Below are positions 17,017 through 24,522 of a stretch of DNA of 64,000 nucleotides, piece after piece. Both the position numbers and the translations under genes were made by a program. The notes under the pieces are model-generated. The model worked only from the letters and a program-made list of their open reading frames with translations. It had not been told where the DNA came from and ran no database searches. The stretch comes from Rhodocyclales bacterium (GTDB taxonomy: Bacteria > Pseudomonadota > Gammaproteobacteria > Burkholderiales > Rhodocyclaceae): assembly GCA_016192435.1 (NCBI GenBank), contig JACPUD010000069.1, positions 1 through 64,000 on the forward strand, written 5' to 3'. The first letter of the stretch is position 1, and each line of letters starts with the position of its first letter.

Positions 17017-18867
17017 TTACAGGCCCAGGCGATCCAGGGTTTCCTTGGTCGGCACGCCTTCCGGCGTCCAGCCGCGGGCCTTGTAATACTCGGGCCGCAT
17101 CTTGTCGATGCCATTCACCAGGCCCTTGGCCGGGCCGGTCTTGGCCGCTTCGGTCTTCAGGCGCGGCGGCAGGTCGTCGTCCTTGGCGGTGAAGCCGGCG
17201 GCGTTGTTGAACAGACGCTCCATGTTCCACACCCGCTCGCCCAGCAGCGACAGCTTCTCCATGGTCCAGTCGCCCTCGCAGGCCGCGTCGAGCTGCGGCT
17301 GCAGGTCGGCCAACGACCAGGCGAAGGTGGTGAAGGCGCAGACGCCGGCCGAGTCGAACACCGAGGTCGCGTCCTGGAAGGCCTTGACCAGGTCGGCCTT
17401 GCCTTCGGTCACCAGCGGATCGGTCTTGACCGGGATGCCCAGCACTTCCGAAGCGACCGTATAGGCGCGCAGATGGCAGGCGCCGCGATTCGAGGTGGCG
17501 TAGCCGAGGCCCATGCCCTGGATGCCGCGCGAGTCGTAGGCGGGGAACTCCTGCTTCTTGACGCCCATCGAGAGTTCGGGGCGACCGTACTTGGCGCACA
17601 GCCGGGCCGAACCCATGCCGAGTTCCTTGCCGAAGCCGATACCCTGCGCGGTCATCTGCGCCAGTTCGACCAGGGCCTGGGCCGAGCCGAAGGGCGCCTC
17701 GATGCCGATCTGCTCCTTGGTCAGTATCCCCAGGTCGTAGAGTTCCATCGCCGCGGCCACGGTGGCGCCGAAGGTGATCGGGTCGAAGCCGTCCTCGTTG
17801 CACAGGACATTGACGTATTGCAGGGCTTCGAGGTCGCCGACGCCGTTGGCGGCACCCAGGGCCCAGGCCGCTTCGTATTCGAGGCCGCCGGAGGCGCCCC
17901 AGTACTCGGGTTTGTTTACCACGCTGAAGTGGCTCTCGTCGATCTTCGAGATGCGACCGCAGGCAATCGTGCAGCCGAAGCAGGCGGCGTTGGTCACCAG
18001 GTGGGTCTTGCCGTCGGTGGGCCGCTTCTCGTGCATGGCTTCGCCGGAGATCTTGCGCGCATCCTCGAACTGCACGTCGCGGTGGTTGCGCGTCGGCAGC
18101 GCGCCCATTTCGTTGATCACGTTCATCAGCACCTGGGTGCCGTACTTGGGCAGGCCCTGTCCGGTGACTGCATTGTCGGCCAGGACTTTCTTCGCGGCCT
18201 TGGTCGCGGCCATGAAGGCCTTGGGGTTCTTGACGCTGCCGCCGCTGCCGTTCTTGCCGCGCACGGCGACGGCCTTGAGGTTCTTCGAGCCCATCACGGT
18301 ACCGACCCCGGAACGTCCGGCGGCGCGGTGCAGGTCATTGACGATGCAGGCGAAGAGCACGCCGTTCTCGCCCGAGCGGCCGATGCTGGAGACGCGGATC
18401 TGCGGGTCCTGGTGGCTGCTTTTGATGATCTCCTCGGTCTGGAACACGGTCTTGCCCCAGAGGTGGGCAGCGTCCTTGAGTTCGGTCTTGTCGTCCTCGA
18501 TCGACAGGTAGACCGGCTTCGGCGACTTGCCTTCGAAGATGATCATGTCCCAGCCGGCGAACTTGAGTTCGGAGCCGAAGTAGCCGCCCGAGTTGGAGCA
18601 GGCAATCGCCCCGGTCAGGGCACCCTTGGTCACCACCGAGTAGCGGCCTCCGGTCGACACCGGGGTGCCGGTGAGCGGGCCGGTAGTCATGATCAGCTTG
18701 TTCTCGGGCGCCAGCGGATCGACCTTGGGGTCGACTTCCTCGACGAAGTACTTGGTGGCGAGTCCCCGCTGTCCCAGGTACTCCTGAGCCCATTCCATGT
18801 TGAGCGCTTCGACTTTGCAGGTACCCTTGGTCAGGTCAACGCGCAGTATTTTTCTGTTCCATGCCAT
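17017..18867 (-). CDS. aorB: tungsten-dependent aldehyde:ferredoxin oxidoreductase, catalytic subunit
   Basis: A 616-residue enzyme of the AOR family. It oxidises aldehydes to carboxylic acids using a tungsten-bis-pterin cofactor and one [4Fe-4S] cluster. Cluster ligands are C296, C299 and C303 (AACFGCTIACG), with the fourth in DSAGVCAFTTF. Cofactor-binding stretches include AAGRSGVGTVMGSKNLKA and SNSGGYFGSELKFAG. The ATG at 18867 is used because AAGGAGACGAAC precedes it; a longer frame to 18960 overlaps aorA. It is second in the operon, 10 bp after aorA. The enzyme is cytoplasmic. Confidence 0.95.
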   Translation of the reverse strand: MAWNRKILRVDLTKGTCKVEALNMEWAQEYLGQRGLATKYFVEEVDPKVDPLAPENKLIMTTGPLTGTPVSTGGRYSVVTKGALTGAIACSNSGGYFGSELKFAGWDMIIFEGKSPKPVYLSIEDDKTELKDAAHLWGKTVFQTEEIIKSSHQDPQIRVSSIGRSGENGVLFACIVNDLHRAAGRSGVGTVMGSKNLKAVAVRGKNGSGGSVKNPKAFMAATKAAKKVLADNAVTGQGLPKYGTQVLMNVINEMGALPTRNHRDVQFEDARKISGEAMHEKRPTDGKTHLVTNAACFGCTIACGRISKIDESHFSVVNKPEYWGASGGLEYEAAWALGAANGVGDLEALQYVNVLCNEDGFDPITFGATVAAAMELYDLGILTKEQIGIEAPFGSAQALVELAQMTAQGIGFGKELGMGSARLCAKYGRPELSMGVKKQEFPAYDSRGIQGMGLGYATSNRGACHLRAYTVASEVLGIPVKTDPLVTEGKADLVKAFQDATSVFDSAGVCAFTTFAWSLADLQPQLDAACEGDWTMEKLSLLGERVWNMERLFNNAAGFTAKDDDLPPRLKTEAAKTGPAKGLVNGIDKMRPEYYKARGWTPEGVPTKETLDRLGL

Positions 18868-18877
18868 GTTCGTCTCC

Positions 18878-19357
18878 TTATGCAGTGGCGCGCGCTTGGG
18901 TGTCGGTCTTGCCGGCCCAGGCCCGCATCTTGTCGAGGCCGGTCCAGTCGGCATCGACATAGGTGATGGCGCCGGTCGGGCAGGCGTCGGCGCAGGCCGG
19001 TTCGCCGCCGCAGAGGTCGCATTTCTGCACCTTGCCGGTCTCGGCCACGTAATTCACGGTGCCGAAGGGGCAGGCAATGGTGCACACCTTGCAGCCGACG
19101 CAGATGTCTTCATGCACGGCCTTGGCGCCGGTCGTCGCGTCGATGCGGATGGCATCGACCGGGCAGGCGTTCATGCACCAGGCTTCGGCGCATTGCGTGC
19201 AGGTGTAGGGCACCTTGCGTCCGGCGTGTTCGAAATTGAAGACCTTGATGCGCGACTTGGCGATGTTGAATACGCCGTGGTTCTCATAGGAACACGCCAT
19301 TTCGCACTGCAGACAGCCAGTGCATTTGTTGGCGTCGATGTGCAACGATTTTTGCAT
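18878..19357 (-). CDS. aorA: four-cluster ferredoxin-like subunit of aldehyde oxidoreductase
   Basis: A 159-residue iron-sulfur protein with sixteen cysteines arranged for four [4Fe-4S] clusters: CTGCLQCEMAC, CTQCAEAWCMNACPVD, CVGCKVCTIACPFG and CDLCGGEPACADACPTG. In Aromatoleum AorA relays electrons between AorB and AorC. The ATG at 19357 sits 6 bases after AGGAGG; a TTG at 19363 would be too close. A sigma-54 type promoter lies about 80 bp upstream. Confidence 0.92.
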   Translation of the reverse strand: MQKSLHIDANKCTGCLQCEMACSYENHGVFNIAKSRIKVFNFEHAGRKVPYTCTQCAEAWCMNACPVDAIRIDATTGAKAVHEDICVGCKVCTIACPFGTVNYVAETGKVQKCDLCGGEPACADACPTGAITYVDADWTGLDKMRAWAGKTDTQARATA

Positions 19358-19436
19358 TTCCAACCTCCTGTTTGACTCGAATATTCTTGGACTGAATCGC
19401 GTTCCTGTTCAGCATGCGACAGGACAATTTCCATTC

Positions 19437-19451
19437 GCAATTCGCATGCCA
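19437..19451 (-). promoter_or_regulatory. sigma-54 promoter of the aor operon
   Basis: On the minus strand the sequence is TGGCATGCGAATTGC, matching the RpoN consensus TGGCAC-N5-TTGC with GG and GC exactly 10 bases apart. Transcription would start near 19425, about 68 bases before the aorA ATG. A sigma-54 activator gene lies 2 kb away. Confidence 0.8.
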
Positions 19452-19487
19452 TGGGTTTAGCCGCAGTAACTTTGTATTTCGGCAGCC

Positions 19488-19537
19488 TGCTGCATAACTG
19501 TTGGAGCAAAACGCAACAACTGTCGCAAAGCGAGACA
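19488..19537. promoter_or_regulatory. possible activator binding sites upstream of the aor promoter
   Basis: Two imperfect inverted repeats lie 40-85 bp upstream of the aor -24 element: TGTTG...CAACA, and TGTCGC-AAA-GCGAGACA. ACTGTCGCAA occurs again upstream of the pedF-like promoter (21403-21412), and GTCGCAA occurs upstream of the PQQ dehydrogenase promoter. The assignment to the AcoR-like activator is inference. Confidence 0.4.
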
Positions 19538-19585
19538 CTCCACCTCAAGACCAAGGAATTACCGGAGCCTGACCGACTCTCCGCT

Positions 19586-20452
19586 TCAAGGCTGGCGATG
19601 CTGCACGCCATGCCGCAGCATGATGGCTTTCAGGGTCCCGTCGGCCATCAGTTGATTGACCGCCGCTTGCAGCGCCTGCGCCAGATCGTCGCTCTGCTTC
19701 TTGACGGCAAGGCCCAGCGGCCATTGGCGTTTCTGCAGGATCGGGTGCGGCGGCAAATCGATGGCCATGCGCGCATCGCCCTTGAGGCCGCCTTCGAGTT
19801 CGCCCTGCTGCGCCAACACCGCGGCGACCACGCCTGCCTTCAAGGCGGCCACCGCCTCGCCGGCGGAACGAAAGGTCTTGATGGTATTGCGATAGCGTCC
19901 GTTATCGGCGGAAAGCATCACGCTGGCCGCCAGGGTGTCGCCCTCGATGCCGAGCGGGAGTTTGTCGAAGGGCTCGAAACCGTCCAGCGTCGGCAGCTTG
20001 TCGAGCTGGCGTGCGATCGCATAGCGTTCCCGGTGATAGGGCGCAAAGAACTTGACCCGGTCAACCTTGGCCATGTAGGCCGGATCGATCGGCGCATGCA
20101 TCATCACGTCGGCCGGTCCGTGGCCCAGATAGTGGCCTTTCCAGACCATGTTGCGCAGGTCGTCCTCCATGTTCTCGTCGGCATCGAACCACAGCGGCGA
20201 CATCTTGACCCCGAGCTTTGCCGCCAGTGCCTCGGCGAGGTCGACATCGACGCCGCGGCCCTCATGCGAGAAGGGCGCGAAATTCTTGTACAGCGCCACC
20301 TTGAGCACGCCGCTCTGGCGAATCTTCTCTAGCGCAGACAAGTCCTCGGCAGGGGCCGGCGCCGCCGCGAGAAAGACCAACATGCCAAGCGCCGCCGCAA
20401 CAGGAATGCCTGTCAGGAAGCGTCGCGACGCCACAGCAAGCCATTGAATCAT
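19586..20452 (-). CDS. periplasmic substrate-binding-like protein, XoxJ/MxaJ type
   Basis: A 288-residue exported protein of the bacterial extracellular solute-binding family 3 fold. Signal peptide about residues 1-35, then LEKIRQSGVLKVALYKNFAPF. No ABC permease or ATPase genes accompany it. The variant pattern and its position after a PedF-like cytochrome fit the quinoprotein-dehydrogenase-associated group (XoxJ, MxaJ), thought to aid PQQ-enzyme activation or electron transfer. The ATG at 20452 follows GAGGAGAGTGTCACC. It shares the sigma-54 promoter at 21294 with the upstream gene. Confidence 0.75.
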   Translation of the reverse strand: MIQWLAVASRRFLTGIPVAAALGMLVFLAAAPAPAEDLSALEKIRQSGVLKVALYKNFAPFSHEGRGVDVDLAEALAAKLGVKMSPLWFDADENMEDDLRNMVWKGHYLGHGPADVMMHAPIDPAYMAKVDRVKFFAPYHRERYAIARQLDKLPTLDGFEPFDKLPLGIEGDTLAASVMLSADNGRYRNTIKTFRSAGEAVAALKAGVVAAVLAQQGELEGGLKGDARMAIDLPPHPILQKRQWPLGLAVKKQSDDLAQALQAAVNQLMADGTLKAIMLRHGVQHRQP

Positions 20453-20526
20453 GGTGACACTCTCCTCGGTTTTTTGCCGCCGGGCGGGCAACGAGCTACG
20501 CCCGGGCTGACGCGCGCACGCCCGCA

Positions 20527-21219
20527 TCAATTCGCGCCGGCCATGATCCACTTGATCAGGGACTTCAGGTCCTGCTCGGGTACGCTGTCCATCGGCGGCA
20601 TCGGCACCTTGCCCCAGCTTCCCGATCCGCCTTTCTTCAACTTGGTCAGCAACCTGGCTTCGGCATTCTTGTCCTTTGCATATTTCTTCGCCACTTCGCG
20701 GTAGGCCGGCCCGACGCCGCGGGTATCGACGGCATGGCAGGACAGGCAGTTCGACTTCTTGGCCAGCGCCGCCATCTCATTCACCGGCCCCGCTTCCTCT
20801 TCATGGCGCGTATCGAGATAGGAACGGATGGCCCAGATCGCCTCCTGCGACAAAATGCCTTCGAAGGGCGGCATGTACACGGCGCCGTTGCGCACCTTGC
20901 CGCGCCACACGGAGTCCCGGAAGTAGATGTCGGTCTCCTTGTCGAGGTCGAGCTTGCGCAGGTCCGGCGCGATGCCGCCGCTGATGGCCTCCAGGCCATG
21001 GCAGCGCGCGCAGTTCTGGTTGTACGCCGAGGTGCCGACGCGGATCGCCTCCTTGTCGCCGCGAAACGGATTTTCGTCGCGCTTCTGTTCGCCCAACGGT
21101 TTCAGGGTGCTGACATCGACCGCCTGTGGCGTTACATCGCCATGGGCCAGTACCATCGGCGAAAATATCGCGCCGGTTGCCAGCGCCAAGCCAATTAGAA
21201 ATCGAATGCTTGCATGCAT
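20527..21219 (-). CDS. diheme cytochrome c, PedF-like N-terminal half
   Basis: A 230-residue periplasmic protein, signal peptide residues 1-25 ending VLA-HGDVTPQ. The first heme site CARCH (C70, C73, H74) lies in a block (HGDVTPQAVD, AYNQNCARCHGLEAIS, MPPFEG) that I recognise as cytochrome c-550 PedF/ExaB, the electron acceptor of quinoprotein ethanol dehydrogenases. A second class I domain follows with CLSCH (C158, C161, H162) and VPMPPMD. PedF homologues normally have only the first half, so this is a fused tandem. The ATG at 21219 follows GGAGGAAACCCTTAC. It is first in a two-gene operon with the XoxJ-like gene. Confidence 0.85.
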   Translation of the reverse strand: MHASIRFLIGLALATGAIFSPMVLAHGDVTPQAVDVSTLKPLGEQKRDENPFRGDKEAIRVGTSAYNQNCARCHGLEAISGGIAPDLRKLDLDKETDIYFRDSVWRGKVRNGAVYMPPFEGILSQEAIWAIRSYLDTRHEEEAGPVNEMAALAKKSNCLSCHAVDTRGVGPAYREVAKKYAKDKNAEARLLTKLKKGGSGSWGKVPMPPMDSVPEQDLKSLIKWIMAGAN

Positions 21220-21293
21220 GTAAGGGTTTCCTCCAGGAAGTAATCGGCTTCGCTTGTGCCGAAACTTGGCCGGCACTGATTTGTTCTGCAAGA

Positions 21294-21308
21294 GCACTTA
21301 GCGTGCCA
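21294..21308 (-). promoter_or_regulatory. sigma-54 promoter of the pedF-like/xoxJ-like operon
   Basis: On the minus strand, TGGCACGCTAAGTGC has a perfect -24 TGGCACG and a -12 GTGC, with GG-N10-GC spacing. The predicted start is near 21282, about 63 bases before the ATG. ACTGTCGCAA lies 95 bp upstream at 21403-21412. Confidence 0.75.
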
Positions 21309-21533
21309 AAGATGGACCGGCTTACGCAAAGTTCTGATTCGAACCCGATCGAAAGCAGCAGGCACGAAACCTGCGATCAGCCTGTTCTGGTTCCTAATAT
21401 GGACTGTCGCAAGTTGAAACATCGGATGTATCATTACCGGGCAAGTAGCACATATGGTGCGTTGCAAGACAACGACACCAAGAGCTTTGCGCGCTCCTGG
21501 AGCGCAGCGGGGCCGGAACGAGGAGATCGGTCC

Positions 21534-23582
21534 ATGAAACAGGCCAATAGTTATGGCGGGCTGGAGTTCGGCGCAGCGGGAAAGGCGCGCGACCTGGTGC
21601 GCAGCGTCGGCACCGTGCCGAGCGGACTGCTGCCCTCGGCCATCGAAATGTCATGGGCGCGCTGCCTCGACTACGGGCTCGACAGCGACCAGTGCAGCGA
21701 GTTCGATCCGCTCGAACGCGTCCTGCTGAGCGAACAGGTTGAAAAAAGCCACCACTTGCTGACTCATGCCCAGCCGGTGATGGATGTGCTCTTCGACCAG
21801 ATCGTCGACACCCAGAACGTGGTGGTGCTGGCCAACAGCGCCGGCTACATCCTGCATAGCTGCGGCGATCCGGAATTCCTGACCCGGGCGGAGAAGGTTG
21901 CGCTGGCGCCGGGCGTCGAATGGTCCGAATCCCATCGCGGAACCAATGCGATAGGCACCGCGCTCGCGATGGGCGTGCCGGTGGTCGTCGATGGCGGCCA
22001 GCACTTTCTTGCGGCGAATCGCTTCCTGACCTGTTCCGCCTCGCCGATCTTCGATCCTCACGGACATCTGAGCGGCGTGCTCGATGTATCCGGCGATCAC
22101 CGCAGTTCGAACCGGCACACCATTGCCCTGGTGCGCATGTCGGTGCAGATGATCGAGAACCGCATGTTCGCGGCGGCCTTCAACGATGTGCTGACCCTGC
22201 GCTTCCATGCCCGGCCGGAGTTCGTCGGCACGCTTTACGAAGGCATGGCGGCCTTTGCCGACGACGGCACCCTGCTCTCGGCGAACCGCAATGCCTGCTT
22301 CCAGTTCGGCCAGAACCTGGAACAGTTGCGCGGCGCCAGCTTCAGCGCGCTGTTCGGGCAACCGATCAGCCGCCTGCTCGACCACCTGCTGGTGCGCCCG
22401 CAGGATTCGATGGCGCTCACCCTGAGCAGCGGCGTTCGCGTCCAGGCGCGCGCCGACTTTCGTCCATCGCACCTGCGCCGCCATTCGCGACTGGCCATCG
22501 ATAGCCAGTCGGCGACTCAAGCCGCCGCGGCCGGTGGGGCTGCCGTGCAATCCGCGGCGAACCTGCGCCGCGACTGCCCGATGGTTCGACTGCAGACCGG
22601 CGACCCGCAGATCGATGCCGTGGTCAGCAAGGTCAAGAAGGTGATCGGCAAGGACATCCCCATCCTGATCCAGGGCGAAACCGGCACCGGCAAGGAACTG
22701 TTGGCGAACGCGATTCACTGCGTCGGACCGCGCGCCGCGAAGGCCTTCGTCGCGGTCAACTGTGCCGCCATCCCCGAGGGCCTGATCGAATCGGAACTGT
22801 TTGGCTACGAGGACGGCGCCTTCACCGGCGCCCGGCGCAAGGGCAGCATAGGCCGCATCCTCCAGGCCGACGGCGGCACCTTGTTTCTCGACGAAATCGG
22901 CGACATGCCCTTGCCTTTGCAGGCGCGCCTGCTGCGCGTGCTGCAGGAGCGTGTCGTCGTGCCGCTGGGCAGCGCGAAGTCCAACCCGGTGAACATCGCC
23001 GTGATCTGCGCCACGCACCGCCGCATCCGCGACAGCGTCGCCAGCGGCCTGTTTCGCGAAGACCTGTATTTCAGGCTCAACGGGCTCACCGTGATGTTGC
23101 CGCCGCTGCGCGCGCGCACCGACCTCGACGCCCTGGTTGCTTCGCTGCTGAGGGAACTCGGCGGCGAACACCCGCCATCGCTCGACCCCGAAGTGCTCGA
23201 ACTGTTTCGCCGCCATCCCTGGCCCGGCAACCTGCGCCAGCTGTCGAATCTGTTGCGCACGGCGGTGGTCATGGCCGAAGGCGAATCGACCATCCGCCGC
23301 GAACATCTGCCCGACGACTTCGTCGAAGACATCGAGCAGATACTGGTCGCCCAGCCTGCGGCGGAGATCAATCCGACGCCGCGCGAGGCAGCGGGCGCCG
23401 TCCCGCCAGCGCCAACTCTTGCGCATCCCGCCCCACCGCCCGAAGCCTCTGTCGGGCGACTGCAGGATCTCGAACTGCAAGCCATCCGCGATGCGCTGGC
23501 GCGCAGCGGCGGCAACATCTCGGGCGCCGCCCGCGAACTCGGCGTCAGCCGCAGCACCCTCTATCGCAAGCTGCACAGCTGA
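21534..23582 (+). CDS. sigma-54-dependent activator, AcoR family
   Basis: A 682-residue regulator. The N-terminal half (about 60-330) carries a GAF-like sensor region as in AcoR (PGVEWSESHRGTNAIGTAL). The AAA+ domain (about 365-600) has Walker A GETGTGKE, the sigma-54 contact loop GAFTGA and LFLDEIGDMPL. The C-terminus is a Fis-type HTH (GNISGAARELGVSRSTLYRKL). The start at 21534 follows AGGAGATCGGTCC. It is divergent from the pedF-like operon and has five candidate sigma-54 promoters in its neighbourhood, so it probably controls the alcohol/aldehyde genes. A dispersed repeat encodes part of the linker before the HTH. Confidence 0.93.
   Translation: MKQANSYGGLEFGAAGKARDLVRSVGTVPSGLLPSAIEMSWARCLDYGLDSDQCSEFDPLERVLLSEQVEKSHHLLTHAQPVMDVLFDQIVDTQNVVVLANSAGYILHSCGDPEFLTRAEKVALAPGVEWSESHRGTNAIGTALAMGVPVVVDGGQHFLAANRFLTCSASPIFDPHGHLSGVLDVSGDHRSSNRHTIALVRMSVQMIENRMFAAAFNDVLTLRFHARPEFVGTLYEGMAAFADDGTLLSANRNACFQFGQNLEQLRGASFSALFGQPISRLLDHLLVRPQDSMALTLSSGVRVQARADFRPSHLRRHSRLAIDSQSATQAAAAGGAAVQSAANLRRDCPMVRLQTGDPQIDAVVSKVKKVIGKDIPILIQGETGTGKELLANAIHCVGPRAAKAFVAVNCAAIPEGLIESELFGYEDGAFTGARRKGSIGRILQADGGTLFLDEIGDMPLPLQARLLRVLQERVVVPLGSAKSNPVNIAVICATHRRIRDSVASGLFREDLYFRLNGLTVMLPPLRARTDLDALVASLLRELGGEHPPSLDPEVLELFRRHPWPGNLRQLSNLLRTAVVMAEGESTIRREHLPDDFVEDIEQILVAQPAAEINPTPREAAGAVPPAPTLAHPAPPPEASVGRLQDLELQAIRDALARSGGNISGAARELGVSRSTLYRKLHS
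23396..23420 (-). repeat. dispersed 25-bp repeat, copy 7, inside the sigma-54 activator gene
   Basis: The minus strand reads AAGAGTTGGCGCTGGCG then GGACGGCG, a full-length copy. On the coding strand it supplies the codons for VPPAPTL in the linker between the AAA+ and HTH domains. Confidence 0.75.
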
Positions 23583-23619
23583 GAGCCCGCCTGACAATGC
23601 CGGGCCGGCATTCCGGCTA

Positions 23620-23634
23620 TGGCATGTTCATTGC
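23620..23634 (+). promoter_or_regulatory. sigma-54 promoter upstream of the DUF1097 gene
   Basis: TGGCATGTTCATTGC has GG-N10-GC spacing and matches the consensus closely. The start would be near 23646, leaving a leader of about 184 bases to the ATG at 23830. Confidence 0.7.
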
Positions 23635-23829
23635 TGAAATCACTGCCAGGGCGATGGCAGGGGCATCAGGTGTCCAACATTGATGCACAAACGCACAGGC
23701 TGTGCGTCATATGCGGACACCTGACCGGCAAGTTCTGATCGGCTGACGGGCCGCTGGCCCGCGCAATCGACCGGCGTCGCTGCTTTGAAAACTCGATCGA
23801 TACGATACCAATACCAAGGAGACGACTAC

Positions 23830-24351
23830 ATGAAGAGTTTGAACGCACTTGCCATAAGCATATCCGTGCTGGGGGCCCTGGCCACTTATCTTGCGCTGGG
23901 CCCGCTGGGCGGCGTGTACCTGATCTGGGCGGCGTTTGTGGCCTGGGGTGCGTTCTATGCCCTCGGCGCCGATGGCGTGGCGCTGCAGAAGCTGGTCATC
24001 TGCGGAATCTTCGGCGCGCTGGTGGCCTGGGTGGTGGCAGTGGTGATCCTGACCGTGCCGCTGGCCGGCTCCCTGGGCCTGCCGCTGTGGGCTGCCCTGG
24101 TGGTCGGCGCAGGCGTCGTGGTCGTGGTTCTCGCCGCCAACTTCCCGGCGCTAGCGACGATTCCCGCCACCGTGTTCGGTTTCGCCTCGTCGTTCGCCTA
24201 CCTGCTGCAAACCCCCGACGTGCTGAAGCCCGAGGTGCTGCTGTCCTTCAGCCTGAAGAATTCACTTGTCGTCATTTCGCTGTCGCTGGTGGCCGGCGGC
24301 GTCTTCGGCCTGCTTTCTGCACGCTGGGGTGCGGCCATGACCAAGGCGTAA
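23830..24351 (+). CDS. DUF1097 family membrane protein
   Basis: A 173-residue integral membrane protein with five to six hydrophobic helices (first helix ALAISISVLGALATYLAL). It fits the DUF1097 family, whose function is not established; some members sit next to small-molecule transport genes. The ATG at 23830 has CCAAGGAGACGACTAC upstream. A sigma-54 promoter and a terminator flank it, so it is a monocistronic member of the predicted regulon. It might help alcohol or aldehyde entry, but nothing in the sequence proves this. Confidence 0.8.
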   Translation: MKSLNALAISISVLGALATYLALGPLGGVYLIWAAFVAWGAFYALGADGVALQKLVICGIFGALVAWVVAVVILTVPLAGSLGLPLWAALVVGAGVVVVVLAANFPALATIPATVFGFASSFAYLLQTPDVLKPEVLLSFSLKNSLVVISLSLVAGGVFGLLSARWGAAMTKA

Positions 24352-24374
24352 GTTTTCGCTGCTGTTCAGGGAAA

Positions 24375-24404
24375 GGAAAGGCCGAGGCAAACCCCGGCCT
24401 TTCC
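24375..24404 (+). terminator. terminator after the DUF1097 gene
   Basis: GGAAAGGCCG (24375-24384) and CGGCCTTTCC (24395-24404) form a perfect 10-bp stem with a 10-base loop. There is only a short T run inside the right arm. Confidence 0.65.
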
Positions 24405-24405
24405 G

Positions 24406-24422
24406 TCATGATTTTCATGATT
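24406..24422. promoter_or_regulatory. shared TonB-gene motif, site upstream of the first receptor
   Basis: TCATGATTTTCATGATT lies about 100 bp before the receptor start at 24523. The same core ATGATTTTCATGA occurs before the PqqU-like receptor and before tonB. It is AT-rich and partly palindromic; a Fur-type or response-regulator site is possible. Confidence 0.5.
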
Positions 24423-24522
24423 CGCTTTGCGGCGACTCTCATCCCGGCGCAACGGGCTCAGGATTTGCTCGGATCCAGGCACCATCAATCCTGAATGCAC
24501 GCCTTGCGCGAAAGCCGCCGTA

